Shown: positions 1-29,425 of the stretch, one piece after another
Layout: each line of letters begins with the position of its first letter
Position numbering within the stretch: the first letter of the stretch is position 1
Assembly: GCF_900496995.4 (NCBI RefSeq)
Contig: NC_044016.1
Coordinates: 21,308,932-21,372,931, forward strand
Origin: Aquila chrysaetos chrysaetos
Taxonomy: Eukaryota > Chordata > Aves > Accipitriformes > Accipitridae
DNA: 64,000 nucleotides
Direction: 5' to 3'
The notes under the pieces: model-generated
Told to the model about the DNA's origin: nothing
Databases searched by the model: none
What the model saw: only the letters and a program-made list of their open reading frames with translations
Position numbers and translations under genes: made by a program

Positions 1-1456
1 TGCATACGTAAGAGGTACAGAGACTCAGGTGGATAAAGACTCCTGTTATTCACACTCAGTCACGCACATCTGATACAATTAAGCCCAGGTAGGGCCAGTC
101 ACAAAAATTCCCCTTGATTGAGTTCATTGAGCATCGGGGGGCTGAGACGTTACCACTCGCCTGCTGGAGTTCGCTGCTGCCCACATGGTACTGGCAGATC
201 GCAGCACCTCCCCACACCTCAGCAGTGCAGTTTGGCACCGACATTTACATCCCCAGTGAAAGCGGTTTGTGCTAACACGCCAGCCTGTGGCCTGGCAAGC
301 CTGTGGTACTGGGATTCTGTGAGTCCCCCTGTTGCCTGTGACAAGGACTGTAGGGCTGTGCGGATGATCGGAGTAATAACATCTTGAACGAGATTCTCTG
401 CACAATTAACAGAGCCCTGGCTGCAAGTTTTGCAGATGTACAACTCAAGGCCTTCACGGAGCATACTTGCACACCTCCTGGCTTCAAATCCATAATGGGA
501 GAGTAATAAAACTATACATTTGCTTAAAGAGTTGCCTAGCATTGAAAGAAGAGTTAAGAGGGGCACCTTTTGCAACGTGTACGCAGAAAGTTATTAGGTA
601 CAGCGTGAACCCACAACGCCTAACCTCCTGATTCCAACCACTACATTGGCAATCCTAGATTGACAAGCCCCAACCCCAACATGCGTCTTTGCCTGCTGGG
701 TTTGAGGGAAAGAGCCCAAGGGCCCATTTGGGCTTTCCAATTAAAAAACATGATCACTGAAAAAGGGTTATTCCTGTACCATACCAAAACAGGTTTAAAA
801 CGTGACCTCGTTTACACCTGAATGACTTAAGCCACAACACTCAAACATGCTTACCGTTAGCCTCGCCAAAGCATCACCTTGTTAATTAGGCTAAGGGTTC
901 CCACCCCCCCCCTTTACGTTTCTGTCACAAGTAACTCCTACCTAGACACGAGATCGTCTTAAAAAAGATTAACGACCGAAGGCTTGGCAAATCGGACTGA
1001 GGCGCCTGCTCTCAAGCCCGCGCCCCGCTCTCCGCTGCATCGCACGTTACCGGTGCTGAAACGCGCCGGTTCTGGCCGCTGCTCCCCGCCGCCTCGGCCC
1101 CTGGGAGCGCCGGGCAGCGCCCCGCCGAGCCGCCCCGCGGGGAGGCCGGGCGTGCACTGAGGTGAGCGGCCGGCTCCTCCGAGCGGCAATTAACAACAGC
1201 AGCTCATTAACCGGGACGGGACTTCTTCCTCCCGGGAAGGGCGTGAAGGAACAACGCGGCTCCCGAAACAAAGCCCGCCGAGGGCCGCTCGCCCCCTGCC
1301 CCGCGCGGCCGGGGAAGACGCCACGACGGGGCTCGGGCCGAGGGGCGCCGGTAACCCCCCCCGCCCCGGGCGGCGCCGATGGCCGCGCCTCGGCTGCCCG
1401 ACCCCTCCGAGGGGCCGGAGCCCGCGGGGACCTCGACCCGGCCCGGCCCGGCTCAC
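1..1456 (-). other. RNF8: Start of RNF8 intron 1 and flanking CpG island
   Basis: By inference this is the beginning of RNF8 intron 1, downstream of the exon-1 donor on the minus strand. About 1000-1456 is very GC- and CpG-rich and belongs to the shared promoter island; the rest is ordinary mid-GC DNA. I looked on the minus strand for the FHA-domain exon that should follow (human exon 2 begins with a VTVGRG-type sequence) and did not find it, so it must lie outside the window. A C-rich tract sits near 901-915. An open frame at 575-219 on the minus strand is discussed as a finding but is not called a gene. Confidence 0.6.
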
Positions 1457-1546
1457 CTGCGTGCCGGCCTCCAGCAGGAGCCAGTCGCCGCTGACCCCGA
1501 CCCGGCGGAGGCACCAGGCCAGCCGCGAGGCCCCGCGCGCCGCCAT
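1457..1546 (-). CDS. RNF8: RNF8, first coding exon (partial gene; E3 ubiquitin-protein ligase)
   Basis: RNF8 is the nuclear FHA/RING E3 ligase that docks on phosphorylated MDC1 at DNA double-strand breaks and starts histone ubiquitin signalling. Only the first 30 codons are here. They start at an ATG in a strong context (GCCATGG) and end exactly at a GTGAGC donor in phase 0. The key match is the stretch WCLRRVGVSGDWLLLEAG (residues 11-28), which closely parallels the human RNF8 segment just before its FHA domain. The next human residues, VTVGRG, would begin exon 2, so the splice point fits. The N-terminus is shorter than in human, which is common for this poorly conserved leader. The FHA, coiled-coil and RING parts lie off the left edge. 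It is transcribed away from AARS2, with 286 bp between the two start codons. I am confident of the family from this one exon, but it is short. Confidence 0.8.
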
Positions 1547-1832
1547 GGCGTCCGCCCGCCCCGACAGGCGGGAGCAATCGCTGCGGCAGCGCCGGCACTC
1601 TCACAAGACGAAGAGCGTAGCGGCCGTGCAGCGCCCAACAGGCCGGCTAATCGAACCCGGAGCGCGAGAAGAGGCTGCGCGTGCGCCCTAGGAGCCAGCA
1701 GGAAGATAGCGGTGACCCCCTCAGCAGCCGCGCGCCATAGCGGTCCTCCGCTATCCCATCGGCCCCTCCAGCCTACGGCCTTCTCCCCGCCCCTTCCGGA
1801 AACCGCGGCGCCGCCTTCCACCCTCGGCCACT
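1547..1832. promoter_or_regulatory. Bidirectional CpG-island promoter of RNF8 and AARS2
   Basis: This 286-bp stretch lies between the divergent start codons, in a CpG island that spans roughly 1000-2230. No TATA box is seen. An NRF1-like palindrome TGCGCGTGCGCC is at 1676-1687. A GC box CCCCGCCCC at 1785-1793 overlaps an ETS/GABP core CTTCCGG at 1793-1799, about 35 bp before the AARS2 ATG. NRF1 plus GABP sites are typical of nuclear genes for mitochondrial proteins, which suits AARS2. Both start codons are embedded in ATGGCGGC, the YY1-type core often found at housekeeping gene starts. Transcription start positions cannot be read from sequence alone. Confidence 0.75.
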
Positions 1833-19741
<17,909 letters not shown>

Positions 19742-20111
19742 CTGTGATGCTTTGGTGGCAGGACAGCTGTATGCAGCCTAGCTGTAAGCTACGTGGACAC
19801 TTGGTGCAGAGCACACATTATACTCTGCTGATCTGAAAGGTTTAGCAGCTCCCACACTGAATGTTGCTGCAGCCACTGCATCGGAGCATTTGGCTTCTGG
19901 CCATCAGGGATCAGCAGAACCCCACTCCTGATCCCACTGACAGAACAATGCTGCCTGTTCTCAGCATGGACATACAGGGATGGAGCCTCAGAAAGCACCA
20001 GTTGCAGCAGCAGATCCTGCTGCTTCTGGAACAGTGGAGTTCTTGCCACAAGATCAGCACAGAGAGGCCCCATGAGAGCATGGGGAGATGGCACAGTGTT
20101 ATCCTAAAGCC

Positions 20112-20117
20112 ATTAAA
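20112..20117 (+). terminator. AARS2: Candidate AARS2 polyadenylation signal (ATTAAA)
   Basis: ATTAAA lies 371 nt after the AARS2 stop codon and is followed within about 30 nt by a T/GT-rich tract (gtttgat...tttcttttgttttttc), the expected downstream element. Later candidates are ATTAAA at 20273-20278 and AATAAA at 20767-20772; alternative ends are possible. Confidence 0.5.
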
Positions 20118-22747
20118 TGGCAGAGAGTGTTTGATCCCCTGATGTTTCTTTTGTTTTTTCTTTCCCCCCTGCTCTGGCAGAGAGGTTTGTTCTGTCCCTG
20201 CAGCCCTACAAGTCAGCATACACTCTTGTGTAAGCAGTCCTATCCTACTGCAGAACTCAGGACACCCTTGTGATTAAAAATGCTACTGTAATTTAGAAAT
20301 CGGAAGACAAGTCCCACCCTGCTTGCAGTCTCAGCCTTGTTAGGCTATGCAGCAGGTAGTGCTGAAGCCAGTCTGCAGTACTGAAGCATGGAGGGAACAA
20401 AATCACCCCAGCCTCTGCCTCTTTGGTTTGGATGAATGTTCTTATCCTTGTTTCCTCCTGCCACTCCCTTATAACTCCCTCCTTCTCACACTGCCTACTG
20501 GCTTCTCACATACCAGCACCTACCTAAAAACCACCATGGATCTGGTGAGTTGTGTGAATGGGAACTGTTGTGTTGCAGCACGGAATTCCCTGCAGCAGGA
20601 CACTTAGCCTTGAGGTGAGCAGGTCTCCCTCCTAAACTGGTCACTTTTCACAAACACTAGTAGACCTAGGAAACTCAACTCATAAAGACATTTCAGACTG
20701 CATTGTTAGAGTGATGTCTGGAGCTCTTGGCCAAAGCACCATTATTTTAGATACTGTATTAACCTAAATAAAGAGAGATCACAAATGGTAGCTGAGGCAA
20801 AGGTGCAACAGGATAGTGATACAAGCAGGTTTCACCCTGTGAGCAGCAACAGCAGGCTGACAGGGATGAATTTCACCAGCAGGTAGGGTTGCCTGGCACT
20901 GTGGAGTGAGGTGGAGGAGGCAGTAGCTGCATGCTTTTGGGGAGGGGGGGAGGAGGGGTGGAAGCACAGTGATACTGATGGATGGGGAGCGGAAATTGCT
21001 GTCACATAGATAAGGATTGGTAAAGAGGTTGTAGTGGGGAATGGCCCAGTCTCCTAAAGAGATACTCCCTCCACTTTTCTTAGCTGTCTTTTTGAGGGGG
21101 AGTGGGTGAATAGTTGCTGTGAGCAGAGCCTCCTCTACCTTCTCTCTTCAGTGAACAGCTCACCTGGGGAAAAAGGGAGGTGGACTTAGAGGCATCACTA
21201 GAGGACATGCGGTTTTCTTCCCTATGTCAGTGGCTGTCCAGCCCAAAATCTCATATGTGGTCCCTAAGGCTTAATGTGGCTCCTAGTCATCTTTGCAAAG
21301 TGCCAGGAGCTGGTTTTGCACTTGGATAAGTGCCAGACATAAATGTGAGCACTCAGAGGCAGAAGGAGTAGGGAGCCTTTAAGGGCTGGTGGTGCTCCCC
21401 ACTGTCCTCCTCTCTTCCCCCAAAGCACTGACAGCTGCAGCAAGAGCACAGGCCTTCAACCTTTCATTCAGTAACACTACTTCCAGCCAGGGAGCTTAAA
21501 GCAGGGCTTGTTGCAAAGGGGACTGTAAGCCAAGGTCCCTGGGCACCTGGCCCTGCTGCCCTGAGTTCAGCCATCAGAGAGGTGCACAGGCCCCTTTCTT
21601 TCATCACCCTGCCAGTGGGGCAGGTTGTTGCTCACCCCAGACCCTGCCTCCGTTCCTGTATGCTGTAGCAGAGCAGCCTAGTGCTTTCTCAAATTTCTTG
21701 CCATTTCTGGATGCAGAGGTGCTGCTGGTGCTTGTAACATCTCTACAAGGAACCTGTACATAGGGAAGGGCTGGAACATCCAGCCCAGCACTTCGGGGAC
21801 CTTGTGACAAGGCTGGTAGGGTGCTGGAGCGGATGCATGGAGTCCCAGCGGATGGTTTGTGCCATCAGTTGAAAGCAGTGTTAGTGCCCAGTGTTGCACA
21901 GCTCCTGTGTTTCACTTGCACCACAGCGGTACCAGATGTGGGGAGGGGAAGGGCTGCTCTGTCTTACTGGGAAAGCGCTTTCCTGGGATGCTTTTGTGTT
22001 ACTGTGCTAATAGCTGCTCCAGGAGATGATGTCTTCTTTTGGTATTGGAGAGTAGGTGTGGGAGGAGGAGAGGAATGCTGGGTTGAGCTGCTCCTGCGCC
22101 ATGCTCCAAAAGCAGAGCCTGAGCTTGTTAGCAGCAGCCTTACAAAATTAACCCCCTCTGGCCTGACTTTTAGCTTAGAAACCACTGACCTCTTGTAGAC
22201 TTTTGCCCAGTCCCTTACGGGGCAGGGGTCTGTGCACTGACCTTCAAGGTAATGCCTTTACTCACAGGGAAGTTGAGCCCCTGCTGTTGATCTTCTGGAG
22301 GGCCAAGGGCTGCTGCTGCAGAGGCAACCGGAGCGGTGGCTCTTGGAGCCATTGGAAGGAGGTCCATCTCCGCTGTGGGAGCTGTTGGGCTTTCAGCACT
22401 ATGTAGTGAGTGAGCAGCAAAGGCCTGATGGCTCGGCACCCCAGGTCTGCTCTTCCCCTCCATGTCCCATGGGAAAAGTAGCTCCCTGCTCTCAGGATGA
22501 CAGATGCAGCCCTACAGTGAGAAATAAGCCCCTACCCCCACGAAGGGGCACTAGGGGAAGGCTTAATGATCCTGCAGCCAATTCCAGGCCATTTGGGGAA
22601 CCAAAAGGTGTTGGTTATGTGACAGCAGTTACAGCTTAGCCAAGCAATACTGGAAGGTGGGCAATGGGAAAGGCCCACCACAGCCTTACACTGCACGCAT
22701 GCCAGTGAGCAAGGATTATAAAGCTCCTAAAGCAGAGTAGGGGTGTT

Positions 22748-24484
22748 TTAATCTGGCCATCCTATGTGGGGTCTGTGGGTGGTCTTGGGTGACCTCTGCA
22801 GGCAGGCTTTCCAGAAGGCAGCCCAAAATGGCAGGAGGCTGCTGAGGACCAAGTCCCACAGCTCATCAAACAGCTCTGGAGATGGTAGCAGCACATCTTT
22901 GAGAAGGGAGCACTCAACTATCTGCACAGCCCTCCCCAGCTTCTCTGTGCCCATGGCTACCTGTGGTGTCAGCTGAAAGACCTGCTGAGGCTGCGAGCAG
23001 TTGCTTTGCAACAGCCATGCACCGTGTGGGATCAGGCCAGTCCTATACCTTTTCCACACCAGTTTGCTAATCGTGCTCCTCAACTTCTGCACTTCCAGCT
23101 GGAACCTCAGTCCCTTCTCTGCATCTGCAGCAGCCCCAGCACTCCCTGCACCTAGGGGTGCTGCATCTCCTGCGCTGCCTTCCTATAAATGTTAAGAACA
23201 ACCTGGTCAGCAAGCAGGGCTGCAGCCTGCTGTGATGGCACTGGCTCTTCTCCTGCCTCAGCCAGGGCAGTCTTGGGGAGACCTTCCAGCTTGGAGCCCA
23301 TTTTCTTTCTCCTCCTTTGCTGCTCTTGGCCTTTCTGGGCATGAAATTCAGTATTTCCTTTCCTCTTTCTGAGTCTGCAAGGATTTAAGTGGGTTATCGA
23401 TGAGGTCACAGCATAACCAAGTCATGATCTTACTAGATATCATAAGCTCAGTAGCACTAAACATACTCTGTAACTGAAGGACAAAAAGGATTTTACCCTA
23501 CCAAAGAGTAGTCTGTAGAGGCATCTGTGGTGCCCATATCACCCCAGGCTGGTAAAGTGGGTTGCTGCAGTAGGAATGCTGGGATTTGAGCTGTGGCCAT
23601 GCCAGGCCATCGCTGATCCTAGGAGAGAGAATTTCCTGCTGTTCTCCTGGTGAACCCCCAGTGCACAGACTTGTGTCCCATTGTCCCCTTTGCCTGCTGC
23701 AGAAGGACAATGCATTCACATCCCATGCTGCAGCCGCAGTAGCTGCCACATTTCTGCCTGGGATGCTCTGCATTTCCATGGCCGGTCAAGCAGTGCTCAA
23801 CTGGTAAGGCTTAGGGGAATGAAACATGAGTTTTAAATGTAGTTCTCCAGCCAAAATAGCAGCTTACAGTCCCTTACAATCATCAAGGATCTAAGGTGCG
23901 AGCAGTACCCTGGGCACACGTTTGCAACTCCAAACACACGCACACAGAAGGAACGGCAGGAAGTGGGAAACTAATTAAAGAGATGATGGGGTTTTTGCTG
24001 TGAACAGGTGCTGTCAGGTTGGCAACACCTCCATAAGTCCAGATGGACCCCAAGGTCCCTTAAGGGCACGTGCAATGCAAGGGCTTGCCAACCCCAACCC
24101 CAAGCAACTACCTGACTTCGGCAAAAGAGAAGCAGAAAGTGCACACTTGTCTCTTCTCGCCCGCTTTTCTCCAGGAGCTTTGCTCCCGATAGCCTGGGCT
24201 GCAGAGTCAGAGGCTGGCATGCAGTGCCTGCGAGAAGCCCAGGTCTCCCTAGGCACCCCTGGGGCAGGCTGCTGTAGGGACCTGAGGCGCTGCACCCTGG
24301 GTCCCATGGGTCTCGCTCCAGGAAGGTGCTAGGATCGTAGTGGTGGTAGCGGAGCCAAGCCACGCAGAGGATGCCAAAGGCATGCTGAGCCACAGGCTCA
24401 AAAGCTGTGGAGCTTGGTCCCTCATGGCTGGAGCTGAGCATCTCCCAGAGACACTGAATGTATGCAGCATGTCCAAGCTGAGCC
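22748..24484 (-). other. Possible but unproven minus-strand coding segments (unrecognised)
   Basis: Two open stretches stand out. The first runs 24484-23971 after a strong acceptor (CTCCCTCCCCGCAG) and encodes, near its start, AYIQCLWEML and later FGILCVAWLRYHHYDP. The second runs from about 23180 to 22748 and encodes RFQLEVQKLRSTISKLVWKR and LFDELWDLVLSSLLPFW, ending in a stop that overlaps ATTAAA. A third at 23381-23180 is basic and rich in Gln/Arg. I do not recognise a family. Good donors joining them are missing, the third and second pieces are in different frames with no workable intron between them, and stretches of this length occur by chance in 64 kb. It could be a decayed gene, a lineage-specific gene or noise. 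Confidence 0.2.
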
Positions 24485-27400
24485 CTGCGGGGAGGGAGAG
24501 CAGTTCAGGGGTTGGTGCAGGGAACCAGAGCACAGCTCCTCCCCTGCTGGGACACCCCATCCCTGCCACCAGTGCCTGCAGGACATGGCCAGTGGGTCAC
24601 GAGGAGCAGTTGGGGTCTCCCCAGCACCTGGGGTCTCCCCAGCACCCATCGGCCACACCACCTTCCATTTCCCTAGGGCTAGCAGCAGTATGTGCATTCC
24701 CAGCTCGCAGCTGAGCGTGGCACTGAGCCCCCCAGTCCCTGGGTTGAGGCACACCCCCAGGACCAGCCCACCAGCAGGTAGAAGAAGCAGTCCCCCTGCA
24801 TGCACAGGGATACCCTCACACACCAGCACACACCTCCCAAGCACCCGCTGTAAGGATTTGCACCTGCACATATGCAGATCTCCCTTTGTATGATTTCAGG
24901 TGTGATTTCCCTCCCATCACCTCGCATGCAGCAGGACTTGCATGTGCTGCAGCATGAGCACATGGGCTTGGCACAGCCGCTAACCTGTGCAGGCTGGCAC
25001 TCCTGCATACACACATGCATGCAGAAGGCAACGTGTATAGGGATAGCATGGACTGAACTAGTCATGCCACACGTGTACATGTGTGCTCACATGCAATCCA
25101 GAAACTCGCACGTCCACACACACCTCTTACATGCAGGCTTTCATGGGCTCTCACCATCACACCACCCCCCACACAGGCTCCCTGCCTCTGCAGCAGCTCG
25201 GCACCCACACCGAGCAGCACCCACACACAAGGCAACAGTGGTGAACCCATGAAACCAGAGCACTCGTGGCAAGGCAGGACATCCCATCCCTCGGGAGCAG
25301 CTCAGGGCCACCTCGAGCTGGTGCTGCTGCTCATCTGCACCCCAGCTACCTGGGAAAGGAGGGGATGGCTCTGTCCTAGAAGTGTTCAGCTAAGGAACAG
25401 GCAATGTGTAGGGCATGCGGGCAGGGTAGGAGCAACCGCTGGGCCTGGCGATGAGGGGCAGGGGAACTCTGAGCTCCCAGCTCCCTGGGAGCACTGCTGG
25501 GCAAAGAGCTGAGCTTACACCACAGCAGAGTGCTATCCGCAGCGGCACGCCAAGAGCCTGACGAAGCAGGAGAGGCATTTCATGGGGAATCCTGGCAGCT
25601 CACCTTTGCTGCATGCCCTTCACAGCCAGCCGGTTCCCTGTGTGAAAGTGCCGGCGCCTTGCAGTCAGCTCGTCAGCTTGAATTGCAGCTGGCGTTTCTG
25701 TGTGGCTTGCCACTTGCTCAGCTGCAGCCCAAGCTCCTGTCTCCTCCAGAAAGCACCAGGAAAACCCATGTTGCTGGGAGAAGGGCCCCACTCCCCCTCC
25801 ATCCTCCCCACCACCAATGCCACCACCATCCCAGCTGCCTTCAGGAGCACCCTGCTACTGAGCCCACCCTCCTGACCAGGGTGCAGCCTGCTGGTGAGAA
25901 ATTGAGGGATTAATTTTGATTTATTTATGCCATTCTGGGTCTTAGTCTACTGGATGGTGGCTGGTGGGGGGCCCAGGATGTCAGCACTGAGGGTGTGCCA
26001 GTGAGGCTGCCATGGTGTTACCTGGTCTGCATCCAGACCCACCATCCAGAGAGCCAGGTACTGCTGCATCCACCACGCACTGCAGAGCCACTCACCCTGC
26101 CATCATGCAACCAGAGCAGGCTCCCAGTGGGAGAATGAGTAAAGCTACACCCATGACCAGCCCCAGGCACTGGGGCGCTGCTGCCCACCACAGGTTCCCC
26201 TGAGACAGGAGAGAGGATGGAAGGAGACTCTGTCCTGCCAGGTGTGCTGTGGGAGAGACTGGAAGGAGCTCCATCTCACCTGAGTCTGTATTGCACCCAG
26301 TACCTGTGTGTCACTTTTGCAAGCTGGGGAGCTTCAGACTAAGTTGTGAAGTTCTACCATCCACAGTCACTGAAGATTCCCATGGGAGCTGTCAACCTTG
26401 AAGTCCTGCTGCAATTCCAGTCCAAAACCCTTCCTGTGTTTTCAGCTGGCTGTGGGATCCCTATCCCAGAGCTATTGACATCAGATTGTCTGGTCTTTTG
26501 GGGACACTCCACCCCAAGCCTGCTGCGAAAGTCCCTGAGGCTACACAGACACTGGGTAACTATTCCAGTCCCCAGCCAAGATCCCTGCATCTCCTTCTAG
26601 TCCTTGCCCAGCCTTCTTTCACGCACTTCCCTCCCTCTTGCTTTGCATCAGAGGTTGCCCGGGCTTGAGCTCCAGGAACGGGAAGATAAATCTGAGCCTA
26701 CGTAGACCTTCTTTTCACATGGTGAAGAATTATTTACACTTGGGTTGGGATTTGCTGCTCTACTAATTTTGTTGTCTCCTCGTTTGCCTGTTTGTCCCAC
26801 ATTTCAGATGGTGTTTCCTCCCTCCCCCTTCCTTCCCTCGCTGTCCCCAGTTGTGGGTGTCTTTCCTCTCGCCTCCTCCTCCTGGCTGGCCCAGTTAGGC
26901 AGGTGCAAGAAGATGCACAAGGAAGATAATCCATCAACTCAAATATCACTGAGTTTTGTGGAGAAAGGGGGAAAGAGATGCAAAACTAAATGACCTTTAA
27001 AACAAGCGAGCTCTCAGGTTCCCTCCCCCACCCAGAAGCAGCTCCTCTGCTCCGCTGTAACCTCCTCCCTGTCCTAGCGTTTATTTATAAGCACCATCAA
27101 TAATTAAGAAGCTGCCTGCCTGCCCGCTTGCCTCAGCTGCCGTGTTGACAGAGACATCTCTGACGTTTCCTGGCTCAGCCTGGCTGCATTGCTCACTTGG
27201 GCTTTTAATCTTCTTCCCCTGCCTTGTTAAAAACACAGGAATCACCCACCTGGAATGGTCCGGAGAGCCAGGAGAGCTCCCTGCAGTGGGCTGGTTGCCC
27301 TGAGAGCAAACTGAAAGCTGCCGGCTCTCATGACCCCACAGCAGCAGCACAGGGTGGGATGTCTGGGTTGTCCCTGCTATGGGCACCACCACTCCCTGCC

Positions 27401-29320
27401 AGAGTCGGGCTCCAGGAGAAGAGACACCCTTGTCCACATCTGAGGGCCAGGGAGCTCCCACGCTGGTGGCTCCTTGCTGATAAAACCACAAGCAAGGGCT
27501 CTGTGGCTGGAGCCCCCAGCCCCAGGAGAGCAGCATCACCCAGGACACCCAGCCCGGGAGGTGGAAGAAGAGACCCACCAAGCAGTCCAGCTAAAAAGCA
27601 CAGCCAAGCGGAATGAGTTGGCCCTAGCAGGCAGAGATGGAGGCCTTACAGTAGAGGGGTACAGCTGGGCTTAGAAATCAGGGATGGAAGGCTTTACACT
27701 GGCCTGGAGAAACCACCGCAGGGCATAACCCGGGGACAGGCCAGGCACAGAGGCAACAGCCGGGCTTGGCACATCACTGGCACTTCAGAAGTCCTTGGGA
27801 ACATTCTGGGTCACTCCTCATGCGTTCAAAGGCACCCTGCAGGCATCAGGCAAGCTCCAGCCCTTGAACAAACCCTCAAGCGTGCTGTTTCCAGGCAGCC
27901 CAGCTCAGCAGCTGCAAGAAGAGCCTGCAGCATGCCAGGGCTGAGCCCAGGTCCCTTTGCCAGTGCGATCCTGATGCAGCAATGGGGCACAAGAGGGAAG
28001 CCCGGTGGTTCTCCCTGAGCTGGCCTGCGATTCTGCTGGACACAGTAGAGACAGGCAGACAAGAAGTGGCAGATAGCTGCAGCCGGAGGCGTTCAGCAGC
28101 ATGCACCCAGCTCCCCCCAGCATGCAGCATGACACCTCGGGCTCCCCGGCTCCACCGGCCGAGCCCTGAAAGGGAACATGAAGGGGGCTGGGGCTCAGCC
28201 GCGTCCCCCACACCCCACTGCAGGGCCGGCAGTGCCTGGGAGCTGGGTGCTGCAGTGCTGGGAAGCGGATCTGTCATAAAGCGCAGCTCTGGAGGGACAG
28301 TGATGGCAGCTGGCAGCTCCCCAGCCCTGCCAGTGCCAGGCCCCGCTGGGGTGGGAAGAGGGCACCAAAGGACAGTGTCAACTCAGCAGCCCTTGGAGCG
28401 CAAGCTCCCAGGCTGTCCTACCCCATCAGCGTCCTACTGCCGCCACAGCGACTGCCCTGACATTGCCCTTGCTGCGATGGGGTGGATGGGGCCCCCCTTC
28501 TGCCCCCCCCCAAGTTGCCCCACACCAGACCCTGCAACTGCTGACACAGGACATACAGAGGTGCTGCTGTGGGACACCAAGGGTCTGAGAGATGGAAGAG
28601 GTGCTTTCTTCCCCAGCTACACCCACCTCCCCAGCCCACGCAGCCCAGCTGTCCCAGGGGTGCTGGAAGAGCTCACGCACCTCCCCAGTGGTCTCCCTCT
28701 TCCGTGGGCCAGGCTCTGAGGAGCTTCCCCAGCCTTCAAGGGAAGGGGTGGCCCCCTGCAAGGGGTATCAGGTGTCCCTCCACAAGGGGTATCGCAGCCA
28801 AGCTGGCTTTGAAGGTAAATAAGGCAAGCAGGGACAATGACCTCATTTCAAATGTAACAAAGCCCCTGGTCCTCTGAGCTGCTTTCTGGTGGTCACATAA
28901 GGGAAGGATGCTGCACTGCCTGCCCTGGGCTTTTCAAAATTTCCCTGTGCACTGCCTGTGCTATAGGACCTGAGCCCCCTCCACAAGTGTCTAGAGCACT
29001 TACCCCTGTCAAAAACACCTTGGGTTTATCAAGCCACAGCAGGGAGAGGTGGAAATGGGGACAGGGAAAGGAATGACACAGAGTCACAAGCTAAAATGCA
29101 AAACATGGACCACCCCGGGGAAAAAAGAGACCATGCAAAACCAATAGAGTATCTCCATGAGAGTGCTGGAAAACAGCCTCCCACTAACTCTCATCCCCAG
29201 CCTGGGAAGGGAAAAGCATCACACCTGCTCTGAATGTCGTGAAGGCTGCAATAAGCCCAGGCAGGAATAGAAGTCACTAACTAGATGCTTTCCCTCCTCC
29301 AAGTGAAAATGCAGCCAGTT

Positions 29321-29425
29321 CCTCTCCTCTCCTCTCCTCTCCTCTCCTCTCCTCTCCTCTCCTCTCCTCTCCTCTCCTCTCCTCTCCTCTCCTCTCCTCT
29401 CCTCTCCTCTCCTCTCCTCTCCTCT
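29321..29425 (+). repeat. (CCTCT)21 pentanucleotide satellite
   Basis: There are twenty-one perfect tandem copies of CCTCT over 105 bp with no substitution, so the array is young or actively mutating. It is a pure polypyrimidine/polypurine tract. It keeps all frames open, producing meaningless Arg-Gly-Glu-Glu repeats on the minus strand. Confidence 0.98.

Noticed and set aside
24750-25250. CA-rich low-complexity region considered as a microsatellite array
   Set aside because: The CACA and TGCA words are short and scattered with no sustained repeat unit.
25600-25791. Minus-strand frame ending at a GTGAGC donor (exon-like, about 25741-25611)
   Set aside because: The acceptor is ambiguous and there is no homologous family; kept out because a lone 40-codon open stretch with one good donor is expected by chance.
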